A DNA stretch of 64,000 nucleotides, from the NCBI GenBank assembly GCA_010015805.1, contig ML978136.1, positions 655,082 to 719,081 on the forward strand, written 5' to 3'. Position 1 is the stretch's first letter. Each line of letters starts with the position of its first letter. Shown piece by piece: positions 1-11,211 of this stretch. Under the pieces are notes generated by a model. The model was not told where the DNA came from and ran no database searches. It worked only from the letters and a program-made list of their open reading frames with translations. The DNA comes from Rhizodiscina lignyota. Lineage: Eukaryota > Ascomycota > Dothideomycetes > Aulographales > Rhizodiscinaceae. A program made the translations under genes and the position numbers.

Positions 1-1668
1 CATCAGACGTGGGGGATGAGACGAAGTTGGGCAAGAGGTGCAAGGTTGCTAAGTCTCAGCCTCATCCGGGACCCCAGAAAAGAAGTGTGAATATGCAAGA
101 GTCATGCATCCATAGAAAAGCCCAGGGCATTTGCGCTGTGCGCTAAACTCTATGTCGACGGCCACCGAAGACCTCAGCTGTGCCTCACCAGATCCTGACC
201 AGGGGCCAGAAGAGATTGCTTGATGTCATTTGCCCATACCGCAGTCCCGGAGGTCGTCGCGGTCGCAGCCTCGAGAAGTTGTATCAGAATGGTGCTGATA
301 CACCTTGAGCGCATTCAAGAGAGCACCACTTTGCAATTTTGGTATCGAATTAGCTGTTCAAATTCGGAATATGGTGATGCGAGCCGGTGTCATTAAGAGT
401 CGATCGGCCTGTCTGCCAAGTGATGTCCATGTCATGTCGGCGACTTCGCCGCAACGTAATGCGGCCGTTCGGCGGCCGCAGCCGGTGCTTAGCAGACTTG
501 AACAGATGGTTTTATCTCTGTTCTCTAATAAGTATTTTGGGTTGCTGTCAAACTCGCCGATATTTGCTGCAAGCTTCGGTGACGACTGAGGAGATCCGAA
601 CTTGTGAAAACAGCTGGTATCGAGCAAGGCTAAACGGAGTAAAGCATCGTACTCTAAAGACGTCCAAAGTGCAGATAACATCCAAGGCGAGAATCCCAAG
701 ATTTTCTACGACAACGCTTCAATTTGAGATGGAATTAGATGTGAAAGATCAAAATGTTCTTGAACCTTAATGCCTCCGAATCTCTCGCACTAAATTTAGA
801 TGCGAGTGAAAAATGACCTAATCCTATTTCGGCCATGCCCCTGTCGTCGTCCACCAAAGAGTTTAAGAACATCCACCCTGACCTCTGCGATCCGATGCAT
901 CGAGCCGCAAAGTTGAAACAACAATTCTATGCGCTAAGCGTGCATATGGTACGTCTAATACATCAGCAGTCTACAGCCAATCAGCATACAGGAGCGGTTC
1001 AGCCCCAAATTCGTCCATTTTCGGCCGTTGTAACCGACATTAAACAAGTTCGATGCTTAATTTTCACACCGTTCTCCGTTGGATCCGACAGTCCTTATTT
1101 CTCTCATCTCCAACCGTTCGCAGATGCAGATGGCATTTCTTGAACATGTGTCCAACAGTCTGAAGGCAAAAATACGCACTGTAGCTCGGCTCAAAAACCT
1201 CCAATGGAATCTCCCGGCATAGACGCCGATGCCTTCCATCCTCTGCCATGTCATGGCGGGATGGCGAGTGGTGCCCGAATCAGGGACAAAAACCGAACTT
1301 TTCAGTCCTGGAAATGTATCGAGAGGGCATTTATATCTTATTGTCTGAGATTGAGACTAAGGTGGACACCATCCCATGATGCTTGGCGCTCTCTCGTGAC
1401 ATCTTGCAGTAACCCAGGATCGACGGTGCAGATTGTGTAAGCAATTTGGACACTACCCATTCCCATATCGAGCATGTACGCTACGCTATCAGAAAACATT
1501 CTCGGCAGCCGAGTCGAAGCGGTTCCAGCGGCCGGAGCCCGCGGGACTAACAGCAGGAATTTTCAGGGAAACCTAAGCGAGTTCTGGTCTTGAATTTACT
1601 ATCAAATGGGAACATTGGTACTCATGCATGGAAATATCTCTCAAAATCCCTCTCGCTCGTGCGAGAGA
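1..1668. other. Left-end stretch without a supported gene
   Basis: I see no coding region here that shows a recognisable domain, a splice pattern or convincing protein composition. Open frames up to about 110 codons exist on both strands but overlap each other and look like chance. It may hold the far upstream region of the oxidase gene that follows. Confidence 0.4.
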
Positions 1669-1674
1669 TATAAA
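1669..1674 (+). promoter_or_regulatory. TATA box of the FAD oxidase gene
   Basis: A TATAAA hexamer lies about 120 nt upstream of the chosen start codon at 1793, a normal spacing for a fungal TATA promoter with a short 5' leader. It argues for 1793 as the start rather than the in-frame ATG at 1628, which lies before the TATA box. Confidence 0.45.
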
Positions 1675-1792
1675 GGAAAGTATCGAACTTCGGAATCATG
1701 ATAACTACAATTCTCTTTGCAAAGTAAAGGTCCTTTCACACTACCGTCCAACTTCCCTTGAAAATCTTTTTGGTATCATTGTAGTTGCAAAG

Positions 1793-3266
1793 ATGCAGTT
1801 TACGACTAATCTGCTCTTTCTGCAGCTACTGCTGCATGTCGAAATTTGCTTCGGTGAAGCGAAAGAAGCACGTCCGTCCGTCATTATAGCTGGCGGCGGG
1901 ACAGTGGGCCTCTCCACCGCCTGGTATCTTGCGCAATCTAACAAGAACTACTCGTCAATCACAGTTTTAGATCCGTATCCACCACCAGCATATGCGTCAG
2001 CCGGGAATGACATCAACAAAGTCATCCGCAACGAATATGATATGGCTATTTACTCTGTCATTGCAGACGAAGCGTTAGACATCTGGATGTCAAACCCAAT
2101 ATTCAAAGACTATTACCACAATGTTGGCCACCTTAGCGGCTCATTCGAAGGGCCACCGTACTCCGATTGGAACCTAACCAACAACAATACATTCAAGTAC
2201 ACCGACGCGTCACGGTTTGAAGTATTCGGTGCAAATATCTCAACCATTTTTGCTGAGCGTTGGCCCGTTTTCAAGAATGGACCCCCGCCTGACTTTCTTG
2301 GTGCTATTAACGGTAGAGGCGGTTGGGCAAATGCTGCCGGTGCCATGAAAGCGCTCGGAGAATATCTCAAGACAGACAAACGCATTCATTTTGTGAATGG
2401 GGAACAAGGTACAGCGAAGGGACTTATCAAATCTGGAGCAAAGGTCACCGGCGTTCGAACGGCCGACGGATCTGCTCACCACGGTGATCTTGTCATTCTT
2501 TCGATGGGTGCATGGACATCTCAGATCATTGATCTCGAGGGACAAGGATGGCCAGACTTCTCATTTGTCACCAGCATTCAGTTGACAGAGCAAGAGATCA
2601 AGGAACTTGGACAATTTCCGGTTGTCGATTTGATCAATCCTGGCTTGCTACCTTCGCAAACTTCCGGATACTTCTTTCCTCCGAATGAAGACGGGCTTCT
2701 CAAGATTGTTGCCAAAATGTAAGGATCCACGCCCTCATCGTATGTCCATGCCACTGATCTGATCATGAAGTGATGGCCACTTCCGATATACGCGCAAAAC
2801 TAGCAACGGCATGATGTACGTCGTAAAGCCATCTGAAGCTCACGACCCAAAGAACAAACTGCCGCTTCAAGACGCAATTGATTGGCGCCAGTTCATAACA
2901 TACTGGCTGCCTCAAATCGGATACAAGAATTTCACTAAGAGCAGTGCATGCTGGGATCTTGCAACATTCGACGGGTATTGGATACTCGGACCGCATCCAA
3001 GCAGCCCCGAAAGCCTCTTCATTGCCACCGGCGGAAATGGCAACACGTTTAAGAACTTGGTGAATATTGGTAAATATGTTGTGCAGTTTGTTGAAGGCAC
3101 ACTGAGCTCCGAACGTCAGGAGACCTTTAGATGGAGACCAGAGAAGGCAGTCGGAGAAGAATCAAACGCCTTTTACGACGATATTGAGAAAGTTGCGGTG
3201 TTTGTGGACGATGGAGCATGGAATCCACTACCTTTGAACTTTACTCAGGTGTCGATGCATGAATGA
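1793..3266 (+). CDS. Secreted FAD-dependent amine/amino-acid oxidase (sarcosine oxidase/fructosyl amine oxidase family)
   Basis: Two exons, 1793-2718 and 2771-3266, joined by a 52-nt intron give 473 residues. Residues 1-25 form a hydrophobic signal peptide. A dinucleotide-binding motif IIAGGGTVGLS follows near residue 31. The C-terminal half carries CWDLATFDGYWILG, matching the Cys-Trp site where FAD is covalently attached in monomeric sarcosine and fructosyl amine oxidases, then ATGGNGNTFKN, typical of the end of the FAD domain. Enzymes of this family oxidise secondary amines or glycated amino acids and release hydrogen peroxide. The substrate cannot be read from the sequence. The signal peptide is unusual, since many relatives are peroxisomal, and no C-terminal SKL-type signal is present (the end is SMHE), so I infer secretion. 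The start was chosen because it places the signal peptide first and lies downstream of the TATA box. Confidence 0.8.
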
Positions 3267-3333
3267 GCGAATATGCTCCAGACCAGGTGAGACTGCTGAT
3301 TCACCACCGCAAAGAGGTTGTTTGAAAGCACCC

Positions 3334-4126
3334 TTAGTAATATCGGAATGGTCGTTGCGTCTGGTCGATATGTACAATTCCATAATTAGACTCTCGACTG
3401 CGTTCCCTTACCCTTCTCATCTTCCTCCGCCTCCTCACAGTATAAGAGATCCAAGCGGCAAGAAGAACACATACCACAGGTACGACTGTCCCAACCAATA
3501 TATTTACTTTGTCCGATGTGCTCGGGCCTCCACCTTTGCCATTATCCCAAGCCGTGCATGCAAACACCCCTTGATATTTTTCTTCCTTCGTGAGACTCTT
3601 TCTCGCTGACTTTACGCGACATTTCAACTACGGGCAAACACAGCTATCCATTTCAACACTTACAAATTCAATAGAATGCCGGAAGCATTCTTCCCAACAA
3701 CAATTCATTCTCGTGGTATTTGCCTATTTAGCCGGACGGTGAGAAACACCCCGCCCGATCGCGCAGGAAATCCGGGGGCAGAGCGTTCGGTTCCTGCATG
3801 TCAATTCCAGGAACATCGTCATGAGCCTCGTATTTGGAGCTTTTCGTGATCATAAAGAACCTTTCTCCCCGCCTGCCAACCCTAGATCTCGTCAAATACC
3901 CGGCTGGGCGGTACCCACTTACGATCAGGCTATCATCGCAACATTGACCACGGGAGCATTCTCTCGATTCTCTTTTCCTACAATGGATATTGAGACATTC
4001 TGCGAAGACACTGAATGAGTTCCAGAAATCTTCGAAGCTGTAGTGACGGCTGGCCGACAAGTCAAAGTAAGTCTCGTCCCCCCTTGCAGAAAGAATTGGG
4101 AGCAGCAGCTTGCAAAATCCTCTCAT
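3334..4126 (-). pseudogene. Cysteine-rich single-pass membrane protein, possibly decayed
   Basis: The clearest part is the 3' end. An exon from 3708 (start NCCWEECFRHSIEF) joins through a 42-nt intron to an exon ending at 3334. The joined sequence has a conserved-looking Cys segment (GVFACTAWDNG), a transmembrane helix (NILVGTVVPVVCVLLAAW) and an Arg-rich cytoplasmic stretch. Upstream, 3728-4126 contains further cysteine-rich coding-like sequence (CSRGQCCDDSLI; DRAGCFSPSG). I could not connect the two parts without a frame change, and a TAG lies in the frame leading into the NCCWEEC exon. It is either a multi-exon gene whose splice sites I cannot resolve or a degraded copy. I do not recognise a named family. 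Confidence is moderate that the TM exon derives from a real gene and low for the whole model. Confidence 0.35.
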
Positions 4127-4279
4127 AACCTACTCTGGAGGCCGAATATCGAAAAATGCGTCCAACGTCATTACTCGCGCTCCAGGCTGTTCTTATTTAG
4201 CCGGTAGATATCCATAGCTTCCCTCGTAAGAGCTGCGGAATCGTAGAAGTTCTGCGCAACTATTATGGTTATCCAGAGC

Positions 4280-4287
4280 TATAAAAA
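4280..4287 (+). promoter_or_regulatory. TATA box of the GH30 gene
   Basis: TATAAAAA lies 86 nt upstream of the chosen start at 4373, the expected place for a strong TATA element. This supports 4373 as the start and a short leader. Confidence 0.55.
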
Positions 4288-4372
4288 GGCGAGAGTAAGT
4301 AGAAATTTTGATTTCTGAGCGCAGCTACCCCCGTCCCAGGTGTCAATCTCTCATTGTCAAGCTTCCGACACG

Positions 4373-5869
4373 ATGCTTCTTTCCCTTCTCTATGCGGCGC
4401 CCGTGGCGGCTGCCATTGCTAATCAGATCACGGTCGATGTCCGTCAAAAGTTCCAGAAGATGGATGGCTTTGGCGCGTCTGAAGCTTTCCAACGAGCGAA
4501 CCAGATCAAAGGAACATTTGGACCTGGCCCGTATATCTCACCAGACAATAGAACGAAGGTCCTTGATTGGCTGTTTGACCCTCATAAGGGCGCCGGTCTC
4601 ACGATCCTGCGCAATGGCATTGGCTCATCGCCAAACAACACAGCAGATCACATGGTGTCCATTGAACCTGTGTCGCCGGGCTCGCCTCACACAAAGCCAC
4701 ATTACGTCTGGACTGGCGACGACAACGGGCAGGTCTGGCTATCGAAGGAAGCGTACAAGCGGGGCGTGAGGACATTCTACGCAGATGCATGGTCTGCTCC
4801 GGGCTACATGAAGACTAATAATACTGATGACTGGGGTGGACGTTTGTGCGGGGTTACAAACGGACACTGTGAGACTGGAGACTGGCGCCAGGCGTTTGCC
4901 AATTACCTTGTTCAGTACCTCAAATTCTACAAGGAGGAAGGTATTACTGTAACCCATATCGGCCATCTGAATGAGCCGGACATCAGGTATGAATGCCGTT
5001 TCCGTATGGAATGCGAGAACTGACATGGACTAGTGTCTCATACGCCTCTATGCTCGCGGACGGTATACAGACCAAGGATTTCCTCGAAGTTCTTTATCCC
5101 ACACTACACCGTGAAGGCTTCGGCAATGTCAAGGTCGCCGCAGGCGAAGCAACGGGATGGCGCCAATCCGGAGACATTCTTAGTGATCTTGTTAGCACCG
5201 GTGGGGAGCAATTTTACGACTTCTTTACCTCCCACGGATACCAGTACGTATAGTACACACAGTGAACAATGAACCGAAAGTCTGACGTATAACAGGGACG
5301 AGCCACGCCTTCCTTTCGACACACCAAAGCCCGTTTGGCAGACCGAATGGGCGGATCTGAGCGGCGGCTGGACAACCGATTGGGACACCTTCGGCCAGGA
5401 TGGTGAGGGTATCCAGTGGGCGAACAAGATTCAAGAGGCCATCGTTATCAGCAACTGCTCTGCTTTCTTGTACTGGATCGGCGCTGAGAACAGCGGTTCG
5501 AATTCTCCGCTCATCAAGATCAACGGCACCGACATTGAGGTCAGCAAACGGCTTTGGGGCTTTGCGCACTTCGGCCGCTATGTGCGACCTGGCGCATACA
5601 GAGTGTCCGCGGAGAGCACGAACGGCGTGCTCCATACCAGCGCATATGCGAATGCAGACGGAAGCTTGACGGTCTTGGTAATCAATAATGGGCATTATGA
5701 TGCGGTGACCAACTTTGCGGTGAATGGCTACAAGAGCTTCAAGAAGGTGACTACGTGGCTGACGAATAACGACCATGATATCACTCCAGGCAGTGCGAGA
5801 GTTGGAGGAAGAGGCTCATTCGAGGCCAGGATCCCCCAGAGGTCGATGATGAGCTTTGTGATATCATGA
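4373..5869 (+). CDS. Secreted glycoside hydrolase family 30 (probable xylanase-type)
   Basis: Three exons (4373-4986, 5034-5243, 5296-5869; introns 47 and 52 nt) give 465 residues. Residues 1-16 are a signal peptide. The mature enzyme begins with the GH30 hallmark KMDGFGASEAFQRA. The catalytic acid/base is Glu201 in HLNEPD and the nucleophile is Glu292 in WQTEWADL, both at the ends of barrel strands as expected for clan GH-A. The C-terminal part (LTVLVINNGHYDAV) is the side beta domain typical of GH30. The F-G-A-S-E-A-F-Q-R-A signature resembles fungal GH30 subfamily 7 (xylan/glucuronoxylan hydrolases); beta-1,6-galactanase or glucanase activity is the alternative. Cys pairs around GRLCGVTNGHCETG suggest a disulfide. 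It lies next to another secreted enzyme, so the region looks like an extracellular-nutrition arm. No truncation is visible. Confidence 0.9.
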
Positions 5870-6340
5870 AGAAGCGGTCGAGCTTGAATTAAGTGAATCA
5901 ACGGAAAGGTTTTCTTCCAAATTGTCTAACGTGAGAGAGTATACTTGGAACGTGACTTACTACTGCTTGTACAGGCTTATTGCGCAGGGCTACCTGGCTG
6001 GGTCACGTCCATCCTGGGAGCCCAGTATCTTGAGGCTGATACCCTATTGTTTTTCACGGTAGGATTTGCACGCAATGGGAATATCGCAGATTTCATGATG
6101 TGAACTTTTTTGTATTGATCGTAACTCTGATATTGATCCTTTGAGAAATTGCCCAAGCTAAGCTAGTTTCGGCCATGATGGCTGAAACATCAAGCCAGCG
6201 AGAGGATCCCTGATTTCCGTTGATCTCCAACGACACCGTACCCCGATTTTAGAAAGCAGACTCAATGTCAACCGTGGTATTCAACTTTCAGACGCCATAC
6301 AACACCATGATGGGAAGGATTGCACTCGGTCATGTTCAGC
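5870..6340. other. Intergenic, GH30 3' end to first Myb-like gene
   Basis: Convergent 3' flank between the plus-strand GH30 gene and the minus-strand Myb-like gene A. I see no repeat or coding signal in it. Confidence 0.4.
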
Positions 6341-6923
6341 TCAAATACTGTCGTCGGCGGGGGTCACCTCCTTCGACTCCTCCTTGACGTCCTCCTCGAC
6401 CTCTTCCTTCTTGAGCTTGGAGACCTTGCGCTTCTTGGATGGGGTCTCCTGTTCCACTTCACCATTCTCGGGGCTCTCGTCGTCATCGATATCCTCGGCC
6501 TTGACCTTCTTGGCCCTGCCGCGCTTGGGTGTGGTCTTGCCGCCCGGAGAGCTGGTGACAGAACCAGCTGCAGCCTTGTTGGTCATAGAGGCGGGGTCGA
6601 TGCCATGAGCCTTAAGCAGACGAGAATAGCGCTTGTTCCTGTGCCACGGTCGTGTTAGCCTTTTGATGTTTCAAGCGAATGAAATGAAATGAGTAGACAC
6701 TTACGCAGCTCCCTTGGATGGCGAGCCATCGTTGCCGTTGATGGCGCACTCCTCAGCGACTGCGAGCCAATCGATCTGTTTCTGGGGTTAATAGATCGAG
6801 AAGAGCATGGGATGAGTTTGGCTGTTGACTGACGTTGCCGTTGTTGGCGTGCTTCATGCAAGCGATCAAGAGCTTCACATTCTCAGTCGCCTTGTCAGGG
6901 ACAGCAGCCTTGGTGTCAGCCAT
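6341..6923 (-). CDS. Small Myb/SANT-like nuclear protein, cluster member A
   Basis: Three exons on the minus strand (6923-6834, 6775-6705, 6638-6341; introns 58 and 66 nt) give 152 residues. Residues 10-75 fit a three-helix Myb/SANT-like fold: helix 1 NVKLLIACMKHA, a linker into IDWLAVAEEC for helix 2, and a basic recognition-like helix NKRYSRLLKAHG. An intron falls between helices 1 and 2 and another at the start of helix 3. The tail is basic then acidic (KRGRAKK, PSKKRKVSK, then Glu/Asp-rich), with a nuclear localisation signal of KKRK type, a VKEE site and a short AT-hook-like KRGR. Probable role: a nuclear DNA-binding or chromatin-associated protein; the target is unknown. It is the first of three minus-strand paralogues. 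Confidence 0.8.
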
Positions 6924-7055
6924 CTTGAATGGCGTTTAGTATGAGTCGTAGAAGTTGTGATGTTTGATGTGAGGTGTCGGAGCGAAGTGGTGTCCGAGCA
7001 AAAGTTGGGAGTCCGGAGATGTTGAAGGAAAGGAGTTGGAAGGAGAAGAGAGACA

Positions 7056-7062
7056 ATTTATA
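7056..7062 (-). promoter_or_regulatory. TATA-like box of Myb-like gene A
   Basis: TATAAAT on the minus strand lies about 133 nt upstream of the start codon at 6923. Position and strand fit a core promoter. Confidence 0.4.
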
Positions 7063-7554
7063 TTCCAAGACCGCAGCGCTTGTCGCAAGACAAGAAAGTT
7101 TATTTCACGGGAAAGCTTATTCTGGTAAGTGGACACGGTTGTTGAGGTAGCAACTGTGTTAGTCTACTTTGTCATACGCAAGTGGCTGAGTTAACACGAT
7201 TAGAGGAGACACATGTACAGTCACTGCAAGCTCACGAGGACACATACGGGCACATGGCAACGCAGTAAAGCATTGAATTCATCACTTGCTGAATTTTGAG
7301 GACGAAATCGGTTCAATCTGTAGTTGACTGGAGAATGGACATCTCAGTTGATTCCAGTCAATTCCTCCCGCTTCGCCATTTCGCTCGCCCGCAACCCGTC
7401 AATTCATTTGAGAAGAGAGAAATCAAAAACCAGAGGAATCAGAGCACTTGAAACTCCTTTTGCTCCGTCCGCCATACCCTCTGGTCTCCAAATCCCAAAG
7501 ACCATTCAAGTTGCCATTGCTGCCAGAATCAGTGCTTCATTTTCCATCATGAGA

Positions 7555-7987
7555 TCAGAAGTCGAAGTCATCGTCCGTGTCAATGTTCTCTATCATTTCA
7601 ACCTTCACCTTGTCCTCCTTCTCAGTCTCTGACGTAGTTGGCGTGACTGGCGCAGCTCGTTTCGGGGCCTTGGCCTTGCGCGGAGTTGCCTTTTTCACCT
7701 TTGACGGGCTCTTCTTGTCGATGCCTCCAGATGGCGCCTTCGTGTTGCTGCTTGAGGAATCAGAAGAGAGATCGATGGTCTTCTTCTTTGCGCAACGGAG
7801 ACGCTCCTTGACTGACTGGACAGACTTGGACTTCACGTGCTTGGCAACGGCTTCGAAGTCCACCTAGGCTATTCAGCAAGATGTAAAGGAAAGCGTGAAT
7901 GAGACTCACATCTGCAGTCTTTGCATGATAGTATGCTGCGGCCAAGATGATCGTTTCGGCTGCGGAAAAGCCTGGCAGTGTGCTCAT
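7555..7987 (-). CDS. Small Myb/SANT-like nuclear protein, cluster member B
   Basis: Two exons (7987-7910, 7863-7555; intron 46 nt, phase 0) give 128 residues. The N-terminal domain spans residues 5-53: helix 1 AAETIILAAAYYHAK, then VDFEAVAKHVK and VQSVKERLRCAKKK. The intron sits directly before VDF, the same structural point as in members A and C. The tail is Ser/Asp-rich (DLSSDSSSS), then Lys/Pro/Ala-rich like a chromatin protein (SKVKKATPRKAKAPKRA), and ends in acidic DTDDDFDF with a VKVE motif just before. No other domain is visible. I infer a nuclear protein of the same family. An aromatic residue replaces the usual Trp of helix 2 (VDF for VDW). Confidence 0.75.
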
Positions 7988-8481
7988 GTTGAGTTGATTG
8001 AGAGTGGGCTTTCAATTGAGCGGACTGTCAGCTATTGCATTTGTAGAGTATGAGATGAAAGAATTTACCCTTTGAATCGAATTGAAATCGAGTATGCAAT
8101 TGGAGTTTTGTGGAATGAGTTGGTTGTGATTTTGTCGAGAGGTGAAGCTACGTGAGACTTAAGAACGGCTGGGAACAGGCTTGGAGTAACCAGATATTTC
8201 TCAGGCCTGAAAAGAGGCCCGTGCGCTAGGCAGACATAGTAACTCTCTTAAAGTAGCGGTCAGTCTCGCTTAGTGATGCTCGTTGTTGTGCTTTTACAGA
8301 GCGCAGTAAATGAATCGTGAGGTGATGTATCATTTTCAGGGAAGTATCTACACATCACATCTTGAGCCCTCTGCACGGCACCCCGCAGGATCAATAAAAA
8401 GGCAAAATGTCTCCGAACGCCATGTCTGCTCTAAATGCTCCAATATGCGCCAGCCATCTTTCCGTCTGTCTCAAACGGAGG
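7988..8481. other. Intergenic between Myb-like genes B and C
   Basis: Upstream region of gene B and 3' flank of gene C. It is AT-richer than the genes, with no recognisable element. Confidence 0.35.
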
Positions 8482-9133
8482 TCACAATGTTGTCAGTGGC
8501 TCATCTTCTTGAGTCAGGTCCACGATCTTCTCCCGCCTCCACCCCTGAAGTTGATAGGGCAACGCTTCTTCTTGATCCTGCAGCTTCACTTTCACATCCG
8601 CTATCACCTTCGCCTTCATTCCTAGTGGCTCGACCTTGATAGTGTCGAACAGCTCTCGCTCCTGTTTCAGATCGACTGTCTTCTCCTCAAACTTGATCCC
8701 CGCATTTGCTGCCTGGTCCAGGATATTCTCCTCAAGCCTCTCACGCTTCAGCGGCGATTCGTTCATGAACTCCTCATCGTCATCATCGATGCATTTCTTT
8801 TGCTGCGATAGCTTGAAGGCAGCCGCCTTCGTCACCATTCCTTTCATCCCTTCTCCCTTCTTCCCCTCCTTCCCCAGTGGCGTCTTCTCCCCATTCTTCC
8901 GCTTGCGCTTCTTCACGTCACCTGGCTCTCTTCCAGCCTTGAATCGGTGCCATCTCATGCGCGCCGCATGAGCGTTGCTGATCCCATGCTCGCTCGCAAT
9001 GCGCTCCCAGTTGACCTAGCTCTCGTCAGTCCTTGCTCGTGGAAAGGGGGCACTCCTGAAACATTACATTTCTAACTTCAAGTTGCGTGAGGATAGAGTA
9101 AAGGAAATCGCACATCTCCTTGTCGGAGATCAT
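8482..9133 (-). CDS. Small Myb/SANT-like nuclear protein, cluster member C
   Basis: Two exons (9133-9068, 9015-8482; intron 52 nt, phase 0) give 199 residues. The domain occupies residues 3-52: helix 1 KEMCDFLYSILTQLEVRN, then VNWERIASEHGI, then AHAARMRWHRFKAG. The intron again precedes the VNW segment. The tail has a strong basic block (VKKRKRKNGEKTP), an acidic patch (DDDDEEF) and repeated psi-K-x-E sites (IKFE, IKVE). It ends in TQEDEPLTTL. Longer-tailed than A and B. I infer nuclear location and DNA or chromatin binding from domain shape and charge. No enzymatic motif is seen. Confidence 0.75.
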
Positions 9134-9850
9134 GGCTGTGACTGTGGTACTGATGTGGAACTGCGTCTGGTGCGGAAGACATAGATGGTTGGGAAACGCA
9201 ATACATGGATTATATGACTGAGCAATAGCTGATACAAACGACGAGACAACTGCTGTAATTATTTGAGGCCATCGCAAATAATTGTTCGTAAAGTAATCAG
9301 CCGCAGAAACTGAAAGAGTGAACGCGAAAGGCAAATGTGTGGTGATTTGCGCTGGCTTTGCCCGCACGGGCAGCAGCAGCAGCAGGGCGTTCAGAACACC
9401 GATCGTCCAAACCGCCGTAAGGCTCCGTAAGGGCTTGTACACGCACATCCGGCGATAACAGCGTTTATCCAAGAGATGGCGGGATTTCTACCAATGCCAT
9501 CGTAGCACAAAAAAAAGAGGTGGCTGGGAACAGTCAATCGAGCAAGGGTAGCCTGCATTAGCCCCACGCAGTATGGTCGTGATCCTCAGTGTCTTGTGCT
9601 TGGCTCCGTGGAGGCGAGTTAACACCTCACATTTCTCAGAAAAGCCACGGGGAGCAAGGTAGGAAGTAACTACAGTATATTTAAGCGAGTACTTTTCTCT
9701 TCCCCACTTCTCCAAACCTCTTCTTGAAACTTTGCTCGAGTACTTCAACTCCCTCACTTCGACCTCTCCACAATCACTCAAGCATCTACCCGCATCACTT
9801 GACGCACACCTTGTTCAACTGATTAACACTCGAGCACCAACGTAGCAATC
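9134..9850. promoter_or_regulatory. Shared divergent promoter region of Myb-like genes C and D
   Basis: This 717-bp gap separates the three minus-strand paralogues from the three plus-strand ones, so C and D fire outward from it. On the D side a TATA-like stretch (TATATTTAA, near 9677) lies about 175 nt before the D start, followed by a pyrimidine-rich leader (9690-9800). No repeat unit was recognised. Confidence 0.4.
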
Positions 9851-10363
9851 ATGCCGAAGGGTCAGCCTGTTTCCGGCAAGACCAATGCCTGGAACGATAC
9901 CACGGAGAAGCGCCTGCTTCTCCTCATGATCGCAGGCACCTCTCACGCCAGCAAAAACTGGGACGAGGTTGCAGCTCAGATGGGCCCGAGCTACTCTGTC
10001 AGCGCCTGCAGGTAAGTTTCGTATCACTCCAATTTCGCGGAAGAAGGCTCACGGCGGCACAGACAGAAGTTCGCGAAACTCAAAGCCGCCATTGAGAAGG
10101 AGACTGGCGAGACTATCAGCAGTGGCAGCCCCAACAAGCGTGCAGCGCCTGCAGTGAAGACGCCGAATGGTACTCCGAAGAAGCGCGGCCGCAAGAGGAA
10201 GGAGTCTTCTGATGAAGACGATTCCGAGGACGAGATCGAGCCTGAGACGCCACCCAAGAAGATGAAGAAGGAGGGCAGTGCCGCAAACAGAATCATCAAG
10301 GAAGAAGACGAAGAGGTGCAGGACCTCGACGACGAAGAGTACGATAATCTCCTCGACTTGTAG
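9851..10363 (+). CDS. Small Myb/SANT-like nuclear protein, cluster member D
   Basis: Two exons (9851-10011, 10063-10363; intron 51 nt) give 153 residues. The domain spans residues 12-66: WNDTTEKRLLLLMIAGTSHAS (helix 1), NWDEVAAQMG (helix 2) and VSACRQKFAKLKAAIEK (helix 3). The regular Trp/hydrophobic spacing is Myb-like. Here the intron splits helix 3, close to the second intron of member A, while the intron between helices 1 and 2 is absent. The tail contains an AT-hook-like PKKRGRKRK, acidic Ser/Asp runs (CK2-like SDEDDSEDE), KKMKKE and an IKEE motif. I infer a nuclear DNA-binding protein. It has the best match to the Myb pattern of all members. Confidence 0.82.
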
Positions 10364-11211
10364 CAACGTTGCTGACCAGTTACAGGTTCTACACTCTTCC
10401 TTAAGCGAGTGATTGTGAGTGGCCGCGAGAAAGCCTTTCTCCTGGCCTTGATTGTGATTGCGCATGGCGAGGCAATCGTTGGCGTTCCTGGACAGTCCAA
10501 AATGGCATGATGGAGATTTCGGTTCTCTTCCAATTGGTTTCTGACGTTGCTGGGACGGGAGTTTCGATGGTAGAGCGGTCCGCTGCATCCATGCCACAAT
10601 TCCACACTGCAACGTGATTTTGTACAGTAGCTTACGATCGGTTACAAAAATGAGGCGACGACATCAGAGAAAAATGAGAGCACTTCCAGAAATCTGTGAA
10701 TGGCCGGATGGCGTTGGATTTGTACGGTGGTGCGTGGGGCCATCCCTAGTTTCAGTTCCTGCAGGTGGGACAGGCCTCCCGCACGCCCCGTGCACCCTTG
10801 CCAGCCCCCGCGCAGCCAATCAGCGCGGCTCTCGTAAAGTGCTTGCATACACCGCGACTCTGGACGTGAACTCGATCAACGCCCTGTCATGGCAATCCGC
10901 CCAATCACGTCAGACGCGGTAGCAGAAGCTGGACTGAGATGGGGATTGCCCAGCCTACCGTCGTGAACAGTAATGGAGTGTTGCGTAAGTGACTCACTGT
11001 CGGCCATGCACATATCTCCGTAGTGAGGCCATAGAATTATGTGAACCAGGGTCGTTGAATGCCTGATAAGTACGTCTTTGTTGCGTACCTGTCTGCCTAG
11101 CACTCACTCCATCTTCTTTCCCAGCCTCCCCATTTTTCCAACCAGTCATAAAATCTTACTGGCCAGCAACTTTGTCCGGTCTTCAAGCTTTCCACAAAAA
11201 CTCCAGACAAT
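10364..11211. other. Intergenic between Myb-like genes D and E
   Basis: No gene recognised. Overlapping open frames on both strands are short and lack domain signals. The last 200 bp should contain the promoter and leader of gene E. Confidence 0.35.

Noticed and set aside
358-699. 113-codon minus-strand frame near the left end
   Set aside because: No recognisable domain, overlapped by equally long frames on the plus strand.
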